Shown: piece by piece, positions 34,650 to 43,382 of the stretch
How the letters are laid out: each line of letters begins with the position of its first letter
Position numbering within the stretch: position 1 is the stretch's first letter
Position numbers and translations under genes: made by a program
The notes under the pieces: model-generated
The model's input: the letters and a program-made list of their open reading frames with translations, nothing else
Told to the model about the DNA's origin: nothing
Databases searched by the model: none
DNA from: Salsuginibacillus kocurii DSM 18087
GTDB taxonomy: Bacteria; Bacillota; Bacilli; Bacillales; Marinococcaceae
DNA: 64,000 nucleotides
Direction: 5' to 3'
NCBI RefSeq assembly: GCF_000377705.1
Contig: NZ_KB898623.1
Location: 62,001-126,000, forward strand

Positions 34650-35708
34650 GTGGCTCAACTATTAACCAAAAAAAATTTACTAACTGCTCTTTTTATTCTA
34701 TTCCTGCTAGTTGCAGCTTATTTTATTTTACCGGTCTCCTTGCCGATTTTGCTTGCTTTATTAACAGCATTGCTTTTAAATCCACTGGTAAGGTTTTTAA
34801 CTACACGAGCGAAGTTGAAGAGAAATTTGGCAGTAACCTTTGTTTTTACGCTTTTCCTCTGTATTTTAGGCCTGACTGGCTACATTGGGACGACGCAATT
34901 AATTACCCAAATTGTGGACTTTGTAGATAATCTTCCTGCCTTGTTAAATGAAATCAACCGGGCGTGGTTAAATTTTCAGGCAAACCTTGAGACTACTTAT
35001 GCGGACTTGCCACCTGACTTAGTAAATGAAATTAACTCTCAAGTAACCAGCACCCTTAATTCAATCCGTGAAGACTTCTCTCCCGGAGAAATTATTGCTA
35101 GTGTTACTGCGATGATCGCAGCTATTCCGTCTTATCTAGTCTCATTTCTGGTTTACTTAATTGCTCTCTTTCTGTTTATGCTTGAGCTTCCTCGTCTAAC
35201 AAAACAAATGTACAGCTTTATGACAGAAGCTACAGCAAAAAAAGTAAGCTTTATGACTTCACGATTGGCTTCTGTACTACTCGGTTTTTTCAAGGCTCAA
35301 TTTCTTGTCAGTATAATTATTTTCATTGTTACGTATATTGGTTTATCATTTATTGCACCAGATGTAGCATTAATGATGTCCGTCATTATATGGTTGGTTG
35401 ATTTTATCCCTATTATCGGTTCAATTGCGATATTAGGCCCGTGGGCGCTCTTCCAGCTGATTCTTGGAGATCTCGTCTTAGGAAGTCAGCTGTTAGTGTT
35501 GGCAGCTGTTTTACTCATTATCCGCCGTACCGTGGAACCTAAAGTAATGGGCCATCATATCGGCCTTTCTCCTTTAGCCACACTCATTTCACTTTATATT
35601 GGTTTGATGCTCTTAGGAGTCGTCGGATTTATTGTTGGCCCTCTTTTAGTAATTGCCTTTACATCAGCTCGCGAAGCAGGGATTATTAAATTCAATTTTA
35701 AAATTTAA
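34650..35708 (+). CDS. AI-2E/YtvI-type transporter family protein
   Basis: A 352-residue membrane protein of the AI-2 exporter-like family with seven to eight spans and a long soluble loop between spans 3 and 4 (about 95-155). SVIIWLVDFIPIIGSIAILGPWAL near residue 250 and VEPKVMGHHIGLSPLATLISLYIG near 300 are family signatures. Sporulation protein YtvI and sodium/proton exchangers of this family are the nearest known relatives; the substrate is not predictable. GTG start after AAAGGAG. Confidence 0.85.
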   Translation: MAQLLTKKNLLTALFILFLLVAAYFILPVSLPILLALLTALLLNPLVRFLTTRAKLKRNLAVTFVFTLFLCILGLTGYIGTTQLITQIVDFVDNLPALLNEINRAWLNFQANLETTYADLPPDLVNEINSQVTSTLNSIREDFSPGEIIASVTAMIAAIPSYLVSFLVYLIALFLFMLELPRLTKQMYSFMTEATAKKVSFMTSRLASVLLGFFKAQFLVSIIIFIVTYIGLSFIAPDVALMMSVIIWLVDFIPIIGSIAILGPWALFQLILGDLVLGSQLLVLAAVLLIIRRTVEPKVMGHHIGLSPLATLISLYIGLMLLGVVGFIVGPLLVIAFTSAREAGIIKFNFKI

Positions 35709-35829
35709 ATATGATAAAGGCCTGGCAGTCTAATAACTGCAACCCTTTACCAAAGCAGGGAAAGCACTGATCATTTATATTCGTACCACCTGTAAACGCT
35801 TGAGTGTTAAATTCAGGTTGGTGCAAAAG

Positions 35830-35873
35830 AAAAGCCTGGGAAAAGCATTTGCACTTTTCCCAGGCTTTTTTTA
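35830..35873 (+). terminator. Strong rho-independent terminator after the AI-2E family gene
   Basis: AAAAGCCTGGGAAAAG and CTTTTCCCAGGCTTTT pair perfectly over 16 bp around an 8-nt loop, then T residues. It lies 120 bp past the stop codon. Confidence 0.9.
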
Positions 35874-35949
35874 TGATTGATGCTAATCAAACCTTTAATG
35901 TACTGAATTTGCCTGTATTTAAGGATGGTAGTGATAAAGTTGCTTGATA

Positions 35950-36025
35950 TGCCGAGCGTGACTGACTCACCTACGGAAAAGCGAGCCTAGCGAGATCCCG
36001 AAGACCGATAGCCTAAGACTCTAGG
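35950..36025 (+). repeat. Degenerate Bacillaceae intergenic repeat element, second copy
   Basis: GACTCACCTACGGAAAAGCG, GAGCCTAGCGAGATCCCG and ACTCTAGG resemble the element at 8425-8525 in the opposite orientation, sharing GACTC followed after five or six bases by GGAAAAG. It is shorter and more decayed. No coding frame. Confidence 0.4.
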
Positions 36026-36085
36026 TACGTTTAGGAAAACTATGGTAGAAATATCAACATCACTCTGTAACAGAACAACGCCTCT

Positions 36086-36640
36086 TTAATAATAAGGTGA
36101 GATCATCAGATAAACAAGCACACCTGTAATGCTTACATATAACCATAAAGGCATTGTCCACCTAGCAATCCGACGATGCTTTTCAACCTGATTGGAGATT
36201 CCTCGAAAAAAGGAGAGCAGAGCTAAAGGTACGATTACCGCTGCTAACACAATATGGGTGACTAAGATGAAGTAATAAACCCAGGCCATCACACCTGATC
36301 CACCATATGAAGTGGAGTCTGCTAAATAATGGTGAAACAGGTACGTTATTAAAAACAGACCGGTGGAAGTAAATGCAGCATATATAAAGCGCCGGTGCAG
36401 TTTGACATTCCTTTTAAGAATAGCAAACAATGCTGCAAATAAAAATACGGTGGTAAAACTGTTAAAAATCGCATTCATTAATGGCAGAAGGGTTAAATCA
36501 AACCCGAGCAGGTCACCTTGATAACCATCCATAAAAAATAATATGACAATTAAACCGTTTATGACAATTGTTAAGGTAACAACTAATGGCGTGTAATTGC
36601 GAGCACTATCATTATTGACACTTTGTTGCTTCACGTTCAT
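36086..36640 (-). CDS. DUF420 membrane protein (YozB/CtaM-like), oxidase assembly
   Basis: A 184-residue protein with five membrane spans and conserved histidines (LHRRFIYAAF near 98, YLFHHYL near 122, LVTHIVLAA near 145), characteristic of DUF420. The staphylococcal relative CtaM is needed for assembly of heme-copper oxidases. Here it sits directly downstream of ctaF on the same strand, in the place where B. subtilis has ctaG, so an assembly role for the caa3 oxidase is likely. Confidence 0.85.
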   Translation of the reverse strand: MNVKQQSVNNDSARNYTPLVVTLTIVINGLIVILFFMDGYQGDLLGFDLTLLPLMNAIFNSFTTVFLFAALFAILKRNVKLHRRFIYAAFTSTGLFLITYLFHHYLADSTSYGGSGVMAWVYYFILVTHIVLAAVIVPLALLSFFRGISNQVEKHRRIARWTMPLWLYVSITGVLVYLMISPYY

Positions 36641-36786
36641 CCCTCTTTCCTTCCATTGAAATCACTTTGCTTTCCAGCATATATGTGCTTTCCAAGGTTA
36701 CAGCTGCTTGTTTCTTTTTTAACCATCCCCATTATACTAAAAACTCCCTTCTTATAAACTAAAAGAATCGTTACAAAAACATGAAC

Positions 36787-36816
36787 AAACCCTCCTTTAT
36801 CGAAAAAGGAGGGTTT
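36787..36816 (-). terminator. Terminator of the cta operon after ctaF
   Basis: AAACCCTCCTTT and AAAGGAGGGTTT pair over 12 bp around a 6-nt loop, 12 bp past the ctaF stop. It separates ctaF from the DUF420 gene. Confidence 0.75.
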
Positions 36817-36827
36817 GAATCAGTTCA

Positions 36828-37172
36828 TTAAAATTTCACTTCACCGAGCAAAATGGTTAATGAAATAACGGTTGGCGCTGATAAAAAGATACCAGATACC
36901 ATCATAGCATTTGGCCAGCCATGGTCTTTATCTTTTAAATGCATGAAATAAAACATTTGCAAGAAGAACTGAACCATGGCAAGTAAAAGAATGAATGGCA
37001 CCGCGAAACCATAAGGTATGGCTTCGCTTGCCACGGCGATAAACGCCAAAATTGTTATAAAAATCATAAACGCAAATGCAGTAATTTGAACACGTTTTTC
37101 TTGTTCCATTTGGATTTTTTCATCCTTTGACATTGCGCTGTCGGTGAAAGGCTGTGATAAATTTTCACCCAT
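36828..37172 (-). CDS. ctaF: CtaF, cytochrome c oxidase subunit IV
   Basis: Subunit IVB of the caa3-type oxidase, 114 residues with three membrane helices (30-50, 55-75 and 88-110). FAFMIFITILAFIAVASEA and QFFLQMFYFMHLKDKDH are recognisable. It starts four bases after the ctaE stop and is the last gene of ctaB-C-D-E-F. Confidence 0.93.
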   Translation of the reverse strand: MGENLSQPFTDSAMSKDEKIQMEQEKRVQITAFAFMIFITILAFIAVASEAIPYGFAVPFILLLAMVQFFLQMFYFMHLKDKDHGWPNAMMVSGIFLSAPTVISLTILLGEVKF

Positions 37173-37176
37173 GTGA

Positions 37177-37797
37177 TCACACTCCTACTCCCATCAAGTA
37201 TACAACCGTGAAAATGAAGACCCAGACAACATCAATAAAGTGCCAGTACAAACTTGCCACATAAAACTTAGGGGCATTCGTTAAGGTAATACCCGACTTT
37301 CTGTAACGAACTAACAGGGTAGTGATCCAACCTAAACCAAATAATACGTGAGCCCCGTGCAGGCCGACTAGCGTATAGAAAGATGAGGCAAATGCGCTGG
37401 TGGTGTAGCCTAAACCATAATGCACAGAGTATTCATAGAACTCAAAGATCTCCAGTCCAAGAAAGGCTGCACCTAATAGAACTGTAACCCACATCCAGCC
37501 CATGAGTGCTTTGAAGTTGTTTTTCTTCATGGCAAACATGGCAAGCACACTCGTTAAAGAACTTGTTAAAAGGATCATTGTCATAATGAAAACGAGCGGC
37601 AGGGAGAAAACGTCAGCTGAAGTCGGGCCATCGGCCGTACCGCCTCGGAGTCCGAGATAGGTTCCGAAAAACGTGGCGAACATAATCGTCTCGCCGCCAA
37701 GAAAGACCCAAAATCCTAGAAATTTATTTTGGCCTTCAAGTGTAGCTTTCTCAGGATTCGGGGGCAGGCCTTTAGAAATATCTACCGAATCGGCCAT
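37177..37797 (-). CDS. ctaE: CtaE, cytochrome c oxidase subunit III
   Basis: Subunit III, 206 residues with five membrane helices. FLGFWVFLGGETIMFATFFG, GLHGAHVLFGLGW and the C-terminal YWHFIDVVWVFIFTVVYLMG are typical. The ATG follows AGGAGGTGG, whose bases overlap the ctaD stop, so the two genes are coupled. Confidence 0.97.
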   Translation of the reverse strand: MADSVDISKGLPPNPEKATLEGQNKFLGFWVFLGGETIMFATFFGTYLGLRGGTADGPTSADVFSLPLVFIMTMILLTSSLTSVLAMFAMKKNNFKALMGWMWVTVLLGAAFLGLEIFEFYEYSVHYGLGYTTSAFASSFYTLVGLHGAHVLFGLGWITTLLVRYRKSGITLTNAPKFYVASLYWHFIDVVWVFIFTVVYLMGVGV

Positions 37798-37798
37798 A

Positions 37799-39676
37799 TT
37801 AGCCCACCTCCTTATCTAGCTCTTCTTTTACGCGTTCAACTGGAATATTATATCCATGGTCTTCCTTGATGGAATGAAGGAACATTGATCCAAATACAAC
37901 TACCCCACCGATTATAGTAACTGCTAGTGGCGGTATGATCGGATTATCCATATTGAACATGATAATACCGAAGCCCATGATAAATAATCCAAGCGCGATC
38001 GTAAACGGATAAATAGAACCATTTGGCATGTGAATATCATCTAAAGGTTCTGCTGGTTTCATATTCCCGTCACCATGTACTTTTTCATAAAAGACAGGAT
38101 CCAAGGAACGAACCTGCGGCGTTTGAGCGAAATTATACTCTGGCACAGGAGTCTGCGTCGACCATTCAAGTGTTCTAGCTCCCCATGGGTTGCGCACAGT
38201 AACTTTTTCACTCTTATAAGCAGAATACACATGGTTAATGACAAGTACAATAACTGCTGCACCCATGATGAAAGTTCCGATTGTTGACACCATATTCATT
38301 GTAGCCATACCTTGGCCTTCAAGATACGTATATACTCGGCGCGGCATTCCAATCAATCCGAGAATATGCTGAATAAAGAAGGTCATATGAAAGCCAATGT
38401 ACATTAACCAGAAGGTGAGCATTCCTAACTTCTCATTTAAATGGTGACCAAACATTTTTGGATACCAGTAGAAAAGGCCGGCAAACAAACCGAGAATAAT
38501 ACCACCAATAATAATGTAGTGGAAGTGTGCAACGACAAAGTACGTGTCATGATACAAATGGTCTACAGGCGCCATAGCTAGCATTACACCTGTAACCCCG
38601 CCCAATACAAAGGTAGGTACAAAGGAAGAAGCGCAAAGCATCGCTGTATTGAAAGTGATCTTCCCGCCCCACATAGTAAAGAGCCAGTTAAAGATCTTGA
38701 TACCAGTAGGCACGGCAATGGCCATCGTGGCAATCGCAAATACGGAGTTAGCAATTGGCCCAACACCTACTGTAAACATATGGTGCACCCATACCATAAA
38801 TCCTAAGAATGCAATAACTAGGGTTGCAAATACCATCGCAGTATAGCCAAACAGTCTCTTCCGTGAAAAGGCCGGAATAACTTCAGAAATAATACCGAAA
38901 GCCGGCAAGACAAGAATATAAACTTCCGGGTGACCAAAAATCCAGAAAATATGCTGCCATAAAACGACGTTACCGCCCAACTCTGTAATAAAGAACTGGC
39001 CTCCGAATACACGGTCCAGCATAATAAGCGCAAGACCTGCTGCGAGCGGAGTAAAAGCAAATACAATAAGTATAGAAGTAACAAGTGTCGTCCAGCAAAA
39101 GAGTGGAAGACGCATCATTGTCATTCCCGGCGCCCGCATATTTACAATCGTTACGATAAAGTTAATACCAGAAACAAGTGTCCCAATACCACTTACCTGT
39201 AACCCTAATACATAAAAGTCAATACCTAAATGCCCATATTCCCGGCTTGATAATGGTACATAGTTTGTCCAGCCGGCGTCTGGTCCTCCTCCGAAGAACC
39301 AGCTAAGACTTAGCAGCAGACCCCCAAAAAAGAAGATCCAAAAACCAAGGGCGTTTACAAATGGGAACGCGACATCTCGTGCTCCAATCTGCAGGGGAAC
39401 AACAAAGTTCATAAACGCAAAGATCAACGGCGTTGCTGCCAAAAATAGCATGATTGTTCCATGCATCGTAATTAATTCATTAAACGTTTGTCCTGTAACA
39501 AAAGTATTCTCAGGGAACATAAGCTGGATACGCATGAAAAGAGCCATAATACCGGCCTTAACAAAGAACAGCGCACCCGCCAGCAAATAAAGCACTGCGA
39601 GCTTTTTATGGTCAACTGTCGTTAACCAATCCCATAAAACACTTTTCTCGCTTGTTTTGACGGTTGTGTCAGCCAC
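37799..39676 (-). CDS. ctaD: CtaD, cytochrome c oxidase subunit I
   Basis: The catalytic subunit (625 residues) holding heme a and the heme a3-CuB centre. The low-spin heme ligand region ELITMHGTIMLF, the CuB site WIFGHPEVYILVLPAFG (His and Tyr) and WVHHMFTVG (two His) and the later VAHFHYIIIGG are intact. The YILV tyrosine indicates the proton-pumping A-type oxidase. GTG start nine bases after AAGGAGG. Part of ctaB-C-D-E-F. Confidence 0.98.
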   Translation of the reverse strand: MADTTVKTSEKSVLWDWLTTVDHKKLAVLYLLAGALFFVKAGIMALFMRIQLMFPENTFVTGQTFNELITMHGTIMLFLAATPLIFAFMNFVVPLQIGARDVAFPFVNALGFWIFFFGGLLLSLSWFFGGGPDAGWTNYVPLSSREYGHLGIDFYVLGLQVSGIGTLVSGINFIVTIVNMRAPGMTMMRLPLFCWTTLVTSILIVFAFTPLAAGLALIMLDRVFGGQFFITELGGNVVLWQHIFWIFGHPEVYILVLPAFGIISEVIPAFSRKRLFGYTAMVFATLVIAFLGFMVWVHHMFTVGVGPIANSVFAIATMAIAVPTGIKIFNWLFTMWGGKITFNTAMLCASSFVPTFVLGGVTGVMLAMAPVDHLYHDTYFVVAHFHYIIIGGIILGLFAGLFYWYPKMFGHHLNEKLGMLTFWLMYIGFHMTFFIQHILGLIGMPRRVYTYLEGQGMATMNMVSTIGTFIMGAAVIVLVINHVYSAYKSEKVTVRNPWGARTLEWSTQTPVPEYNFAQTPQVRSLDPVFYEKVHGDGNMKPAEPLDDIHMPNGSIYPFTIALGLFIMGFGIIMFNMDNPIIPPLAVTIIGGVVVFGSMFLHSIKEDHGYNIPVERVKEELDKEVG

Positions 39677-39710
39677 GTGGATTAACCTCCTTTTTTATAA
39701 TATTAAAAAA

Positions 39711-40793
39711 CTAATCTTGTACAGATAACCCTTGCAAATATTCAATTAGTGCTTCCATGTCCTCATCTTCCATGTCAGGGAATCCAGGCATGTTGTTATC
39801 TTGCTTAACCTCTTGTGGGTATCTAATCCACTCATCAAGGTTTTCATCAGTTGGATCCAAATATCCAGCAAGTGTCTCGCGATCACCAAAGTTGGTCAAC
39901 GTCGGACCTTGTTCTGAGCCTTGGCCACCAATAGCGTGACAACCAATACATCCTTCTTGTTCAAAAACTTCACGGCCTTGATTTGCCATAGTCTCATCAT
40001 CTTCTGCTGGTTCAAATTCTTCTGGGTCTTGAGACATTTCTTCAACCCATGCATCATAATCATCACGATCTAACGCGATAAGCTTGAAGTCCATTAAAGC
40101 GTGAGACGGTCCGCAAAGCTCTGCACATTTCCCTTGATAAACACCTGGTTCATCTGCTTCTAACCATAAGTTATTTGTAATACCAGGTACGTTGTCTACC
40201 TTACCTCCAAGGGCAGGCACCCAGAATGAATGGATAACATCCTCCGCGTGAAGTTCGAACTCTACTTTTTCTTCCGCAGGTATGTATACTTCCTGCCCAG
40301 CCGTAAAGCCTTCTTCATAATCAAACTGCCACCAGTACTGATGTCCTGTTACTTCAATAGTAACCCCGTCTTCTTCAATCTCGTCCTCGTCCAATTCTTC
40401 TTCTCCGCTGTCACCTGAACCTTCAGGACCTGATGGCGTAGTATCAGCCAGCATAAATGTCCCTGTAACTGTAGGTACTGCCAAAATAACAAGCAGCAAA
40501 ATAGGAATAACGGTCCAAGTAAGCTCAAGGGTCTTACTTCCTTCCACTTGCTCTGGGATTTCTTCATCCCCTGGCTTTTTACGAAATTTGATAACCGCTA
40601 TGAAAAACAACGTAAATACGACAATGATAACAAGTGCCATCACATACAAGCTAAGCATCATATTGTCAAAAAGCCACTGGGCTTGAGGTCCCATTGGATC
40701 AAGAGCTGTCAGCCCTTCTTCACCACACCCTGCCAGCAGGAGAGTCAATAAGGCAAATGGAAAGAAACGCATAATACCTTTCCGTGTACTCAT
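39711..40793 (-). CDS. ctaC: CtaC, cytochrome c oxidase subunit II with fused cytochrome c domain
   Basis: A lipoprotein (lipobox LLAGC, Cys23) with two membrane helices, an external CuA domain (HSFWVPALGGK, CAELCGPSHALM) and a C-terminal cytochrome c domain with CIGCHAIGG, so the enzyme is of the caa3 type. A stretch of about 30 residues between the second helix and the CuA domain is extremely acidic (GDSGEEELDEDEIEEDG), and the cytochrome domain is acidic too; this resembles alkaliphile/halophile CtaC. Gene order as in B. subtilis. Confidence 0.97.
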   Translation of the reverse strand: MSTRKGIMRFFPFALLTLLLAGCGEEGLTALDPMGPQAQWLFDNMMLSLYVMALVIIVVFTLFFIAVIKFRKKPGDEEIPEQVEGSKTLELTWTVIPILLLVILAVPTVTGTFMLADTTPSGPEGSGDSGEEELDEDEIEEDGVTIEVTGHQYWWQFDYEEGFTAGQEVYIPAEEKVEFELHAEDVIHSFWVPALGGKVDNVPGITNNLWLEADEPGVYQGKCAELCGPSHALMDFKLIALDRDDYDAWVEEMSQDPEEFEPAEDDETMANQGREVFEQEGCIGCHAIGGQGSEQGPTLTNFGDRETLAGYLDPTDENLDEWIRYPQEVKQDNNMPGFPDMEDEDMEALIEYLQGLSVQD

Positions 40794-40877
40794 TACATGT
40801 TAACCTCACTTTCTGTTTAAAAATAAAAGCTTCTATTTTGTTAGTATGATCATTATCCTTACCAGCGGAATTGCAAA

Positions 40878-41819
40878 TTATAGGTGGACAATGACCATAA
40901 GAACAAACAAGATCGTTAGATAATTCAAGGAATAGACAAACATAAGACGTGCCCATTTCACATCATCTTTCATTTTCCATCCCATTACTCCGAGCCCTAG
41001 CCATCCTAATCCCAGGATAGCGGCTACAATAGTGTAGAAGGTCCCGAATTCAAACAGTAAAAGAGAAACCGGAATTAATGCTGCGACGTATACAACAATC
41101 TGACGTTTTGTCATTTCAAACCCAGCTACAACAGGCAGCATTGGAATACCCGCAGCTCGGTATTCGTCACACCGCTTCATCGCAAGTGCTAAAAAGTGCG
41201 GTGGCTGCCAAATAAACATAATGGCAAACAGAGCCCAAGCATAGGTATGGAGAGATGGATCAACAGCAGCCCAAGCAGCGAGCGGCGGCACAGCACCTGC
41301 TATACTTCCCACTATTGTGTTTAATGAATGGGTGCGCTTTAACCACATCGAATAAATGCCCACATAGACCACAAAACCAACCAGGGCAATAATCGCTGCT
41401 GTCACTTCAACTGCGAGCAGCACAGCTAGTCCAATTCCAGCTTGCATTAAACCGACAGCAAGCACTTGTTTAGGTTCTACTAGCCCAGTGACTGTAGGAC
41501 GTTCTTCCGTACGTTTCATTAAATGATCAATATCACGATCAATATAATTGTTTAACGTACACCCCCCCGCCATCACTAAGCCAATTCCAAGCAAAGTTAA
41601 AAACAAATAGTGAAGGTTCCCAACAAAGCTATAGCCACTTGTATATGTTGCAGCTAAAAAGAAACCAGCAAAAGCTGTCATCAGATTAGAGTTGACAATT
41701 CCCATTTTCGCCAAGGTTAAATAATTGCGAAAAGATGTCGCATTCGGTTTTGCGTCGACAGGGCTCGCCTCTTCTTTCATTACTTCTGCTGCTTTCATAG
41801 CGGTGTCTGTTTTCTCCAT
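40878..41819 (-). CDS. ctaB: CtaB, heme O synthase (protoheme IX farnesyltransferase)
   Basis: CtaB adds a farnesyl group to heme B. The 313-residue UbiA-type membrane prenyltransferase carries the Asp-rich site [19 protein letters not shown] near residue 95 and a second conserved loop ([20 protein letters not shown], near 160); about nine membrane helices. ATG after AAGGGGGTG. It opens the ctaB-C-D-E-F cluster and is divergent from ctaA. Confidence 0.96.
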   Translation of the reverse strand: MEKTDTAMKAAEVMKEEASPVDAKPNATSFRNYLTLAKMGIVNSNLMTAFAGFFLAATYTSGYSFVGNLHYLFLTLLGIGLVMAGGCTLNNYIDRDIDHLMKRTEERPTVTGLVEPKQVLAVGLMQAGIGLAVLLAVEVTAAIIALVGFVVYVGIYSMWLKRTHSLNTIVGSIAGAVPPLAAWAAVDPSLHTYAWALFAIMFIWQPPHFLALAMKRCDEYRAAGIPMLPVVAGFEMTKRQIVVYVAALIPVSLLLFEFGTFYTIVAAILGLGWLGLGVMGWKMKDDVKWARLMFVYSLNYLTILFVLMVIVHL

Positions 41820-41886
41820 TCTTTCACCCCCTTCTATCTAAAAACACAAAGCCGTTTCTCACCTCAAATGAGCACGACCTTTGTCA

Positions 41887-41900
41887 GGATGACGCTTTCA
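41887..41900 (-). promoter_or_regulatory. Weak candidate CcpA cre site upstream of ctaB
   Basis: On the minus strand TGAAAGCGTCATCC has a perfect left half (TGAAAGCG) of the catabolite-responsive consensus but a poor right half. Catabolite repression of cta genes is known in B. subtilis. Confidence 0.25.
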
Positions 41901-42081
41901 TGTCCCTCTGCCCCTTCCTTTATTTTAACAAGGGATGAGCACGGGTGCACACTCATTATACTTTGACTTAGTTGCATACGCTAGGAACATTATATCTTAA
42001 AACAACTTCTGTTTCATTAGATTCCTGAGTTTCACACGATCTTCACATTTGATTTGCCATATAATCTTCACTGTTCATAAA

Positions 42082-42110
42082 TTGACTTTTAGCCCGTTTA
42101 TACCTACGAT
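42082..42110 (+). promoter_or_regulatory. Promoter of ctaA
   Basis: TTGACT, 17 bp, TACGAT. The expected start is near 42117, about 57 bases before the TTG start codon of ctaA. Confidence 0.65.
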
Positions 42111-42129
42111 AAATGTGGTGTTTATCGTA
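42105..42129. promoter_or_regulatory. Perfect 25-bp palindrome over the ctaA -10 box, candidate operator
   Basis: TACGATAAA, spacer TGTGGTG, TTTATCGTA: nine-base arms match exactly. The left arm begins with the -10 hexamer and the right arm covers the predicted start, the typical place for a repressor. I do not recognise the regulator; it does not fit Fur, Rex, NsrR, CcpA or TnrA consensus sequences as I know them. Confidence 0.6.
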
Positions 42130-42173
42130 ATCCCATGCGATTCACCTCGATTTTTGACAAGAGGGTGAAAACA

Positions 42174-43073
42174 TTGCATAGAGGTCTTGAAATTTATGGA
42201 ATTATTACGTCCATAGGCATGCTTATCGTTCTTTTACAAGGAGTGCTTGTAACAGCAACAGATTCGGGAGATGGCTGTGGATCGACTTGGCCCCTTTGTT
42301 TTGGCGAAGTTATGCCGCAGTCTCCAGCACTAGAAACAATTATTGAATACAGCCATCGCCTTGTTTCAGGGCTTGTTGGTTTACTGGTTATTATTTTAGC
42401 TATCTGGTCCTGGAAAAAATTGTCCCATATTCGCGAAACAAAATTTTGGGCTATTATGGCAGTGCTATTTATTATTTTCCAGGGACTCATGGGAGCAGGA
42501 GCAGTAGTTTGGGGAAATTCTAACATTGTACTTGCTCTGCATTTTGGTATCTCTGCCATATCTTTTGCAACAGTAGTAATTTTAACCGTCCTTGCATTTG
42601 AAGATGGAAAAGAACCCATCACCCCAAAAGTAAGTAAAGGCTTTCGCTACTATCTCTTTTTTGTACTAGTATACTGTTATGCAGTCATCTACACAGGAGC
42701 TTATGTAAAACATACAGGTTCAAGTTATGCTTGTCCTGATTTTCCTCTTTGCCATGGTCAAGTGCTCCCTGACCTAAGTGTTCCAGGAGGATTCCAAATA
42801 TCCGTTCAACTCCTTCATCGGTTCAGTGGTATTTTGCTCCTTATCTTTTTAATCATTCTATTCATTTGGGCGTTCAAACAACTTAGCCACGTTAAATTAT
42901 TAACCGTACTAACAGGAGTAAGCGTTCTGCTCGTATTAATTCAAGCAGGTTCAGGGGTAGCCATTGTATACATTCAAGACAACATAACTACTTCTCTCAT
43001 TCATGCTTCTGTAATATCGCTGTTATTTACGGTGTTATGTTATATAGGGATGATTATAACGAGACGCCGCTAA
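42174..43073 (+). CDS. ctaA: CtaA, heme A synthase
   Basis: CtaA oxidises the methyl group of heme O to make heme A for the oxidase. About 299 residues, eight membrane helices, in two similar halves. The paired cysteines GCGSTWPLC in the first outer loop and ACPDFPLC in the second, and the heme-ligand histidines IIEYSHR, LALHFG, LLHRFSG and LIHASV are all present. Start: TTG at 42174 six bases after GAGGGTG; the upstream in-frame ATG at 42135 lacks a ribosome site. It is divergent from ctaB. Confidence 0.95.
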   Translation: MHRGLEIYGIITSIGMLIVLLQGVLVTATDSGDGCGSTWPLCFGEVMPQSPALETIIEYSHRLVSGLVGLLVIILAIWSWKKLSHIRETKFWAIMAVLFIIFQGLMGAGAVVWGNSNIVLALHFGISAISFATVVILTVLAFEDGKEPITPKVSKGFRYYLFFVLVYCYAVIYTGAYVKHTGSSYACPDFPLCHGQVLPDLSVPGGFQISVQLLHRFSGILLLIFLIILFIWAFKQLSHVKLLTVLTGVSVLLVLIQAGSGVAIVYIQDNITTSLIHASVISLLFTVLCYIGMIITRRR

Positions 43074-43116
43074 TAAGGCCCAATGATGTAAGTCTCTGTA
43101 AAAGTAGTGTTGATCT

Positions 43117-43155
43117 AGCTCGATGTCCTCCTTTTCCGCGGACGTATCGAGAGCT
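43117..43155. other. Stem-loop downstream of ctaA
   Basis: AGCT-CGA-TGTCC pairs with GGACG-TATCGA-GAGCT with small bulges, 43 bp after the ctaA stop. No T-tract follows. Possibly a repeat remnant or a transcript-stabilising hairpin. Confidence 0.35.
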
Positions 43156-43229
43156 TGGTCTTTAGGAGGGGCGCCCTCCCCGGCATACAAACCTCGTTAT
43201 CATCAACTTCCTTTCATAGAACAATGTAA

Positions 43230-43264
43230 AGAAAGAGCTGACCTCTAGCAGGCCAGCTCTTTCT
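43230..43264. terminator. Terminator hairpin between convergent ctaA and Eis-type gene
   Basis: AGAAAGAGCTG and CAGCTCTTTCT pair perfectly over 11 bp around a 13-nt loop. T-rich on both sides, so it may serve both genes. Confidence 0.65.
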
Positions 43265-43382
43265 AGTTACTGCGAACTATTGAATGAAGGACATCTCCTG
43301 GTAACAAAAGCTCCTTAGCTCTTTACACGCATGTGCCTATAGTGAATACGTCCGCCTGCACGTTTTCACAGCCTCTAACCTT

